From Nocardioides sp. (GTDB lineage: Bacteria > Actinomycetota > Actinomycetes > Propionibacteriales > Nocardioidaceae), in the NCBI GenBank assembly GCA_023252065.1, contig JAHEXO010000135.1, positions 1 through 6,492 on the forward strand: a DNA stretch of 6,492 nucleotides. Reading direction: 5' to 3'. A model generated the notes under the pieces. The model saw only the letters and a program-made list of their open reading frames with translations, searched no databases and had not been told where the DNA came from. The stretch's first letter is position 1. Every line of letters begins with the position of its first letter. Shown here piece by piece: positions 1 through 4,016 of the stretch. Both the position numbers and the translations under genes were made by a program.

Positions 1-20
1 CCAGCGACCGGGCTGCCTGA
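1..20 (+). CDS. Possible 3' end of an upstream gene (partial)
   Basis: An open frame covering positions 3-17 reads Ser-Asp-Arg-Ala-Ala and stops with TGA at 18-20. That stop overlaps the first base of the tadA ATG (TGATG), the arrangement seen between most other genes here. In related actinomycetes the gene before this TadA usually encodes a CpaE/Ssd-like ParA-family ATPase (Rv3660c in M. tuberculosis), so that is the likely identity. Five residues cannot show it. The other frames also stay open at the left edge, so even the existence of this gene is inferred from context. Confidence 0.3.
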
Positions 21-1165
21 TGACGGCCGACCTGGTCGAGCAGGTGCGCGAGCACCTCGCCCGTGAGCCCGGGCCGCTGACGCCTCACCGGGTGGCCGAG
101 GCGTTGCGGGCCTCCGGCAGACCCGTGGGCGACGCGACGGTCCTCGAGGTCCACGACCTCCTCCGGCGAGACGTGGTCGGTGCAGGCCCACTCGAGCCCT
201 TGCTGCGGCTCCCCGGGGTCACCGACGTGCTCGTCAACGGGCCCCACCAGGTCTACGTCGACCGCGGTCGTGGCCTCGAGCTCACCGAGGTCAGCTTCGC
301 CGCGGATGACGCCGTACGCCGCCTCGCTCAGCGCCTCGCGGCCTCGGGTGGGCGGCGGCTCGACGACGCCACACCCCACGTCGACGTCAGGCTCCGCGAC
401 GGCACCCGCTTCCACGCCGTACTCGCGCCGCTGGCGCGTCCGGGCACGCTGCTCTCCCTCCGGGTGCCCCAGCAACGAGCCCTGACCCTCGACGAGCTGG
501 TCGCCTCCGGCACCGTCAACGACCAGGGCTCGCGGTTGCTCCGCGCGATCGTGGGACGTCGCCTGGCCTTCCTCGTCAGCGGGGGGACCGGCTCGGGAAA
601 GACCACCCTCCTCGGATCCCTTCTCTCGCTCGTGCCACCCGCCGAGCGGTTGGTGATCGTCGAGGACGCCTCCGAGCTCCGGCCGGAGCATCCTCATGTC
701 GTCGCCCTCGAGTCGCGGCCGCCCAACGTCGAGGGTGCGGGCGAGGTGACGCTCCGCACCCTGGTGCGCCAGGCCCTCCGGATGCGCCCCGACCGGCTCG
801 TGGTCGGTGAGGTCCGAGGGGCCGAGGTCGTCGAGATGCTCGCCGCCATGAACACCGGCCACGAGGGTGGCTGCGGCACGATCCACGCCAACTCGGCCCG
901 CGACGTCACTGCCCGGGTCGAGGCCCTCGCCCTGGCGGCCGGGCTGGGTCGCGAGGCGGCCCACAGCCAGTTCCTCGCCGGCGTCGACGCCTTGCTCCAT
1001 GTGGGCCGTGACGTCGACGGACGGCGGATCCTGCGCGAGGTCGCCGTCCCCGTACGCCGCCCCGACGGGCTGTCAGACGTGCTCAGCGCGGTGTCGTTCG
1101 GCCCCGACGGGGCGGCCACCACAGGTGCGGCGGAGGGCGACCTGGTGGAGCGACTGTGCCGGTGA
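20..1165 (+). CDS. tadA: TadA/CpaF-type secretion ATPase (heli_sec_ATPase type)
   Basis: This is the cytoplasmic hexameric motor ATPase (GspE/VirB11 superfamily) that powers Tad/Flp pilus assembly. It has 381 residues, close to the usual size for the actinobacterial form. The N-terminal domain (about 1-150) contains a [10 protein letters not shown] stretch followed by VTDVLVNGP (to about residue 75), typical of CpaF proteins. The Walker A loop GGTGSGKT is at 188-195 with Lys194. The Asp box IVEDASE is at 213-219, the Walker B-like segment LVVGEVRG at 260-267 with Glu264, and the His box [13 protein letters not shown] at 280-292. All catalytic residues are present, so it should be active. No clear Shine-Dalgarno precedes the ATG, which overlaps a possible upstream stop (TGATG), suggesting translational coupling. 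The start fits the family, whose members begin with a similar helical segment. Related families are VirB11 and T2SS GspE; the TadB/TadC neighbours and short N-terminus favour TadA. Confidence 0.95.
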   Translation: MTADLVEQVREHLAREPGPLTPHRVAEALRASGRPVGDATVLEVHDLLRRDVVGAGPLEPLLRLPGVTDVLVNGPHQVYVDRGRGLELTEVSFAADDAVRRLAQRLAASGGRRLDDATPHVDVRLRDGTRFHAVLAPLARPGTLLSLRVPQQRALTLDELVASGTVNDQGSRLLRAIVGRRLAFLVSGGTGSGKTTLLGSLLSLVPPAERLVIVEDASELRPEHPHVVALESRPPNVEGAGEVTLRTLVRQALRMRPDRLVVGEVRGAEVVEMLAAMNTGHEGGCGTIHANSARDVTARVEALALAAGLGREAAHSQFLAGVDALLHVGRDVDGRRILREVAVPVRRPDGLSDVLSAVSFGPDGAATTGAAEGDLVERLCR

Positions 1166-1926
1166 ACCCGCTGACCCTCGCCGCCGTCGCGTCGGCGGCG
1201 GGCGGCTGGTTGCTGCTGCCGGTGCGAGCGCGCCTGCCGTCCGTCTCCTCTCGGTCTGATCGCTGGCTCGGCCTCGTTGCGCTGGCCGCGGTGGTGCTCC
1301 TGATGCTGCCGAACGGCTGGCTGGTCCCCGGCGCACTGGTCGGATGCGCCGGGGTCGCCGGGCGCGCCCTGTGGTCGCGGCGCACCGCCGCACGCCACGC
1401 GGAGCACCGGTCGGCTCGGCTCGCCGAGGTGTGCGACCTGCTCGCCGCCGAGCTCGCGGGAGGCCGCACTCCCGACGTCGCCATCGCCGAGGCGGCGACC
1501 GTGTGGCCCGAGCTGAGCAGCGTGGCCGACACGTGCCGCCTCGGAGGTGACGTCCCGTCGGCCCTGCGCGAGCTGGCACAGCGGCCCGGCGCCGACGGAC
1601 TGCGACTCCTGGCAGCCGCCTGGCAGGTATCCCAGCGACTCGGGGCCGGTCTGGCCGGCAGCACGCAGCGGGTCGCCGACGCCGTACGCCGCGACCAGGC
1701 CACGCGGCGGGTGGTGGCCGGTGAGCTGGCGTCCGCCCGCGCGACCGCGCGGCTCGTGGCCGCCCTCCCCGTGGTGGCCCTGCTCATGGGCAGCGGCGCC
1801 GGCGGCGACCCCTGGTCCTTCCTGCTCCGGACGCCGGCCGGCTGGGTGTGCCTCGCGGCGGGCCTGTCGCTGGGCTTCGCCGGGCTCTGGTGGATCGAGG
1901 CACTGGCGCGGGAGGTCGACCGTTGA
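1156..1926 (+). CDS. tadB: TadB-like inner-membrane platform protein (T2SSF domain)
   Basis: A 256-residue membrane protein with a type II secretion system F domain at about 86-210. With TadC it would form the inner-membrane platform that TadA drives. Hydrophobic stretches lie at about 5-22, 37-52, 54-68, 196-212 and 226-246. Between them is a soluble helical region with the [12 protein letters not shown] segment (about 95-106), VSQRLGAGL (158-166) and [12 protein letters not shown] (189-200), all typical of TadB. The GTG at 1156 overlaps tadA by 10 bases and has GGAG at 1147-1150 with a 5-base spacer. A second in-frame GTG at 1162 would give a 4-base GTGA overlap and remove two residues. The Shine-Dalgarno spacing slightly favours 1156. 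The protein is shorter than proteobacterial TadB, as is usual in actinomycetes. Confidence 0.88.
   Translation: MPVNPLTLAAVASAAGGWLLLPVRARLPSVSSRSDRWLGLVALAAVVLLMLPNGWLVPGALVGCAGVAGRALWSRRTAARHAEHRSARLAEVCDLLAAELAGGRTPDVAIAEAATVWPELSSVADTCRLGGDVPSALRELAQRPGADGLRLLAAAWQVSQRLGAGLAGSTQRVADAVRRDQATRRVVAGELASARATARLVAALPVVALLMGSGAGGDPWSFLLRTPAGWVCLAAGLSLGFAGLWWIEALAREVDR
1910..1916 (+). promoter_or_regulatory. Shine-Dalgarno site that fixes the tadC TTG start
   Basis: GGGAGGT lies inside the last codons of tadB, 6 bases before the TTG at 1923. This strong match at good spacing, together with the TTGA stop/start overlap, supports TTG over the far-upstream ATG at 1848, which would embed 75 bases within tadB. 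Confidence 0.7.
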
Positions 1927-2651
1927 CAGGCTGGCTCACCGGGCTGTCGGTGCTGGTCGCCCTCCTGCTCGCGCTGCCGCCGAGGCGCGTCGATCCACCG
2001 CCGCCTGAGGGTCTCCGGCCTCCGGGCGAAGCGCGGGACGACGAGCTCGGCTGGTTGCTGCGCGGACGCGGCTGGTGGGCGGCGAGCGCTGCGGTCGGAG
2101 CCGGCTGCTTCGTTTCGGGGCGGTGGGGAGTGGTCGCGGCGCTCCTCGTGGCGGGAGTCGCCTGGTGGGCGATCGGCCGCACCGAGCCCGCCGGGCTGCG
2201 TCGCCGCCGCGAGGCAGAGGCGCGCGACCTCCCGGGCTTGGTGCACCTCCTCGCCGCGGCCCTGGAGACCGGAGCCGACGTGGCGGGTGCCCTGCGGCTC
2301 GTGTGCGTCGCCCTGCCCGGGCCGGCCGCCGATGCGCTGGGCCGAGTGCCACCGAGGCTCGAGCTCGGGCTCGACCCGGCCGCCGCCTGGCGTCCGGTGC
2401 TCGACCGGCCGGGGTTGGCCCCCTTGGCGCGCGCCTTGGTCCGTGCCTCACGCTCGGGCTCGGCCGTGGGCCACGAGGTCGACCGCCTCGCTCGCGACCT
2501 GCACGAGCGGTCACGGGGCGAGGTCGAGGAGCGCGCTCGCACAGTCGGAGTGCGGGCCGCCGTCCCGCTCGGCCTGTGCCTGCTCCCGTCGTTCGTCCTG
2601 CTCGGGGTCGTCCCGGTGGCTGCCGCTCTCCTCCGGTCGCTCGCCCTGTGA
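1923..2651 (+). CDS. tadC: TadC-like inner-membrane platform protein (T2SSF domain)
   Basis: This is the second platform protein, 242 residues from the chosen TTG. Hydrophobic segments are at about 5-19, 51-66, 67-85 and 209-238. The helical cytoplasmic region of the type II secretion F domain runs from about 105 to 208 and includes [18 protein letters not shown] (103-120) and the [12 protein letters not shown] stretch (172-183). A polar, proline-rich segment (about 19-45) links the first helix to the rest. The TTG overlaps the tadB stop as TTGA and has a strong Shine-Dalgarno sequence. An in-frame ATG at 1848 would add 25 residues read out of frame from the tadB membrane segment, and I reject it. 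The gene ends the motor/platform block, and the next gene is 151 bases away. TadB and TadC are both F-domain proteins; the order TadA-TadB-TadC and the shorter length assign this one as TadC. Confidence 0.87.
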   Translation: MTGWLTGLSVLVALLLALPPRRVDPPPPEGLRPPGEARDDELGWLLRGRGWWAASAAVGAGCFVSGRWGVVAALLVAGVAWWAIGRTEPAGLRRRREAEARDLPGLVHLLAAALETGADVAGALRLVCVALPGPAADALGRVPPRLELGLDPAAAWRPVLDRPGLAPLARALVRASRSGSAVGHEVDRLARDLHERSRGEVEERARTVGVRAAVPLGLCLLPSFVLLGVVPVAAALLRSLAL

Positions 2652-2723
2652 CGCGGCGCCGGCCCGCTGACCGTCCACAGGCGACCTCGGCGCCACCCTC
2701 CTCCACAGCTCGCTGCGGCTCCA

Positions 2724-2738
2724 GCCCCCAGCGGGGGC
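2724..2738 (+). promoter_or_regulatory. GC hairpin upstream of the pilin gene
   Basis: GCCCCC (2724-2729), loop AGC, GGGGGC (2733-2738): a perfect 6-bp all-GC stem with a 3-base loop. It has no following T-run, so it is not a classical intrinsic terminator. It could be a partial terminator, a processing site or a stability element. Confidence 0.35.
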
Positions 2739-2760
2739 GCCGCGCACGACAGTGACATCA

Positions 2761-2778
2761 GACCGCATATCGGCGGTC
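2761..2778 (+). promoter_or_regulatory. Inverted repeat just before the pilin ribosome-binding site
   Basis: GACCGC (2761-2766) and GCGGTC (2773-2778) form a perfect 6-bp stem with the loop ATATCG. It ends 13 bases before the Shine-Dalgarno sequence and 24 before the pilin ATG. The palindrome could act as a 5' mRNA stem or as an operator. A stem of this size can also arise by chance in GC-rich DNA. Confidence 0.3.
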
Positions 2779-2791
2779 CGATCCGATTCCG

Positions 2792-2796
2792 AAGGA
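2792..2796 (+). promoter_or_regulatory. Shine-Dalgarno site of the pilin gene
   Basis: The sequence around it reads GAAGGAG, with core AAGGA(G) 6 bases before the ATG at 2803. It decides the start: the in-frame ATG at 2752 has no such signal and would put extra polar residues before the short prepilin leader. Confidence 0.7.
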
Positions 2797-2802
2797 GCAC
2801 TG

Positions 2803-3006
2803 ATGCACCTCCCCTTCCCCGCCCTCTCCGCGACGATTGCCGGCCGGCGCGACCAGCGCGGGATCACCACGGCCGAGTACGCCGTCGGCACGGCCGCCGG
2901 AGCCGGGCTCGCCGGCCTGCTCTTCAAGCTCCTGACCGGAGGTTTCGGTGAGCAGCTGCTCCGCACCCTGTTCGACCACGTCCTGTCCCTGTTGGGCATC
3001 GGGTGA
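2803..3006 (+). CDS. DUF4244 Flp-like prepilin
   Basis: A 67-residue small prepilin and the probable main structural subunit of the pilus (counterpart of Rv3656c). A 20-residue leader ends in Arg-Arg-Asp-Gln-Arg-Gly. The expected prepilin peptidase cut is between Gly20 and Ile21, giving a mature ITTAEYAVGT start. Glu25 is at +5 and Tyr26 at +6, the hallmark of Flp/type IVb pilins. The mature protein would be about 47 residues: a hydrophobic helix (about 27-42), then an amphipathic segment with Lys39 and an LLRTLFDHVLSLL tail. The start is chosen for its strong Shine-Dalgarno sequence. The stop overlaps the TadE-like gene as GTGA. The leader hairpins suggest expression set partly apart from tadABC. 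No prepilin peptidase gene is in the window, so processing must occur in trans. Confidence 0.9.
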   Translation: MHLPFPALSATIAGRRDQRGITTAEYAVGTAAGAGLAGLLFKLLTGGFGEQLLRTLFDHVLSLLGIG

Positions 3007-3353
3007 GACCTGACCAGCGCGGGGCGGTCACCGCCGAGCTCGCGCTCGGGATCCCGCTTCTGCTCTCGCTGACCTGGGGGCTGGTGTGGCTGCTCTCTGT
3101 GGGAGAGGCCCAGGTGCGGATCGTCGACGCCGCCCGCGAGGCAGCCCGGGCCGCGGCGCGGGGCGACGCGCCGGCAGCCTGCGCCGCTCGAGGTGAGCAG
3201 GTCGCACCCGGGTCCACGGTCGTGGTCACCACCCGGGGCGGCGAGGCGGTGTCGAGCGCCACCGCGTCGGTCGCCCCGCCCGGCGGGTGGTGGGGATTCC
3301 TGCCGTCGGTCTCCCTGCACGCCGAGGCCGTGGCGGCAGCGGAGGAGACGTGA
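3003..3353 (+). CDS. tadE: TadE-like minor pilin (Rv3655c-like)
   Basis: A 116-residue TadE-family pseudopilin. It has a very short leader, MRPDQRG, then AVTAELALGIPLLLSL. This fits peptidase cleavage after Gly7, with Glu12 at +5, and leads into a single N-terminal membrane helix (about 13-33). The following VRIVDAAREAARAAARGD stretch (38-55) is the conserved TadE 'AAREAARAA' region. The rest is a small extracytoplasmic domain with a single Cys60. The GTG start overlaps the pilin stop by 4 bases (GTGA) without a clear Shine-Dalgarno sequence, so translation is probably coupled to the pilin. It would be a low-abundance pilus component. The M. tuberculosis counterpart has been reported as secreted and acting on macrophages, which need not apply here. 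Confidence 0.85.
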   Translation: MRPDQRGAVTAELALGIPLLLSLTWGLVWLLSVGEAQVRIVDAAREAARAAARGDAPAACAARGEQVAPGSTVVVTTRGGEAVSSATASVAPPGGWWGFLPSVSLHAEAVAAAEET

Positions 3354-3850
3354 GAGGTCGTGACGAGGGTGGGTCGGCCACGCTGCTCGTGCTCGCGATG
3401 GCTGGGGTGCTGCTCCTGGTCGGCGCTGCCCTGGGAGTGGTGGTGGCGATGGTGCGCGCCCATCGCACCGCTCAGTCGGCGGCTGACCTGGCCGCGTTGG
3501 CCGGAGCCCAGGCCCTCCAGCGCGGGGGCGACCCGTGCGGTCGCGCTGCGGAGATCGCCACAGCCGACGGCGCCCGGCTGTCCGGCTGCTCCTCACGAGG
3601 GTCGGTGGTGACGGTGCAGGTCACCGTGGCCGGCCCCCACTGGCTCGGACAGTCGGCAGACCTGTCGGCCGAGGCCCGTGCGGGTCCGGCCGCGCTGGCG
3701 GCCACGTCTGACAGGGCGGTCAGGTCTGCGTGGGCGGGTCTGGCGTCGGGCCCGCGTTGGCCGACTGCGCGGCCTCGCGCGCCTGCAGCTCCCGCAGCCG
3801 ACGGCTCTCGCGACGGTGACGGAGCTCCCGCTTCGCGCCGACCCGGGTGA
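3350..3850 (+). CDS. TadG/TadE-like pseudopilin (Rv3654c-like) with an unusual C-terminal extension
   Basis: A 166-residue protein of the 'helicase/secretion neighbourhood TadE-like' type. The core is at 1-115: a short polar start, GGSATLLVLAM, a membrane helix (about 10-35), then the RTAQSAADLAALAGAQAL segment (39-56). A Cys63/Cys80 pair follows, then strands ending at EARAGPAA (108-115). The core lacks Glu at +5 after the Gly-Gly, so it may not be cut like the two upstream pilins. The GTG at 3350 overlaps the tadE stop as GTGA, with GGAGG at 3341-3345. An ATG at 3287 lies deep in tadE and is rejected. Homologues usually end soon after the ARAGP segment. Here about 50 further Ala/Pro/Arg/Ser-rich residues follow, the last 43 antisense to the convergent gene. 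That tail may be readthrough sequence without function. Confidence 0.8.
   Translation: MRGRDEGGSATLLVLAMAGVLLLVGAALGVVVAMVRAHRTAQSAADLAALAGAQALQRGGDPCGRAAEIATADGARLSGCSSRGSVVTVQVTVAGPHWLGQSADLSAEARAGPAALAATSDRAVRSAWAGLASGPRWPTARPRAPAAPAADGSRDGDGAPASRRPG
3706..3725. terminator. Weak inverted repeat at the convergent 3' ends
   Basis: CTGAC (3708-3712), loop AGGGCG, GTCAG (3719-3723), extendable by two G-T wobble pairs. It lies exactly at the stop codon of the minus-strand membrane protein and near the point where TadG-like homologues normally end. A bidirectional terminator would be expected here. The stem is short and has no T-run on either strand, so this is only a candidate. Confidence 0.2.
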
Positions 3851-4016
3851 GTGACCAGCCCCAGAGCAGGGCCAGGCCCGAGGCCAGACCCAGCAAGAAG
3901 ATCGTCTGCGCCCCGAGGTCGGCGCCGAGGAAGGAGGCGGTGCCACTGGTGCTCAGCAAGGCGGCCAGCACGGCGACCACGGCTGCTGCCATCAGCAGAA
4001 GCCCGAGCAGCATCAT
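3720..4016 (-). CDS. Small two-helix membrane protein, function unknown
   Basis: A 98-residue protein with two hydrophobic helices at about 2-21 and 37-57, joined by a short Ser/Gly/Thr-rich loop. A strongly basic, charged segment follows (58-81: RVGAKRELRHRRESRRLREL) and then a polar, proline-containing tail. By the positive-inside rule both ends should be cytoplasmic. The ATG at 4016 overlaps the helicase stop as ATGA. A second ATG follows at once (4013), giving a 1-base overlap instead. No strong Shine-Dalgarno precedes either, so translation is probably coupled to the helicase. I recognise the pattern as resembling small actinobacterial membrane proteins with no known role. A LapA-like fold is a weak alternative. 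The 3' end overlaps the TadG-like ORF on the other strand by 131 bases. Confidence 0.75.
   Translation of the reverse strand: MMLLGLLLMAAAVVAVLAALLSTSGTASFLGADLGAQTIFLLGLASGLALLWGWSLTRVGAKRELRHRRESRRLRELQAREAAQSANAGPTPDPPTQT

Larger units (their letters stand above)
2652..2802 (+). promoter_or_regulatory. Leader region between tadC and the pilin gene
   Basis: This is the only gap between genes in the pilus locus (151 bases). It contains two perfect 6-bp hairpins (2724-2738 and 2761-2778) and the pilin Shine-Dalgarno sequence. I see no convincing -35/-10 pair and no long open frame of its own. Because pilins are needed in large excess over their motor, the leader may hold a secondary promoter, a processing site or an mRNA-stabilising structure. 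That role is inferred from position only. Confidence 0.4.

Noticed and set aside
2672..2709. Two TCCACAG repeats 28 bases apart resembling DnaA boxes
   Set aside because: Each matches the TTGTCCACA consensus at only 7 of 9 positions. There are just two, and no AT-rich unwinding stretch or dnaA/dnaN neighbour supports an origin.
2075..2755. 226-codon + strand frame overlapping tadC
   Set aside because: It lies in another frame of tadC, is extremely Arg/Gly/Pro-rich, and has no membrane or enzyme pattern.
1083..3596. Long minus-strand open frames opposite tadB, tadC and the pilin genes
   Set aside because: They are Arg/Ala/Pro/Ser-rich shadows of well-supported + strand genes, with no domain or plausible start context.
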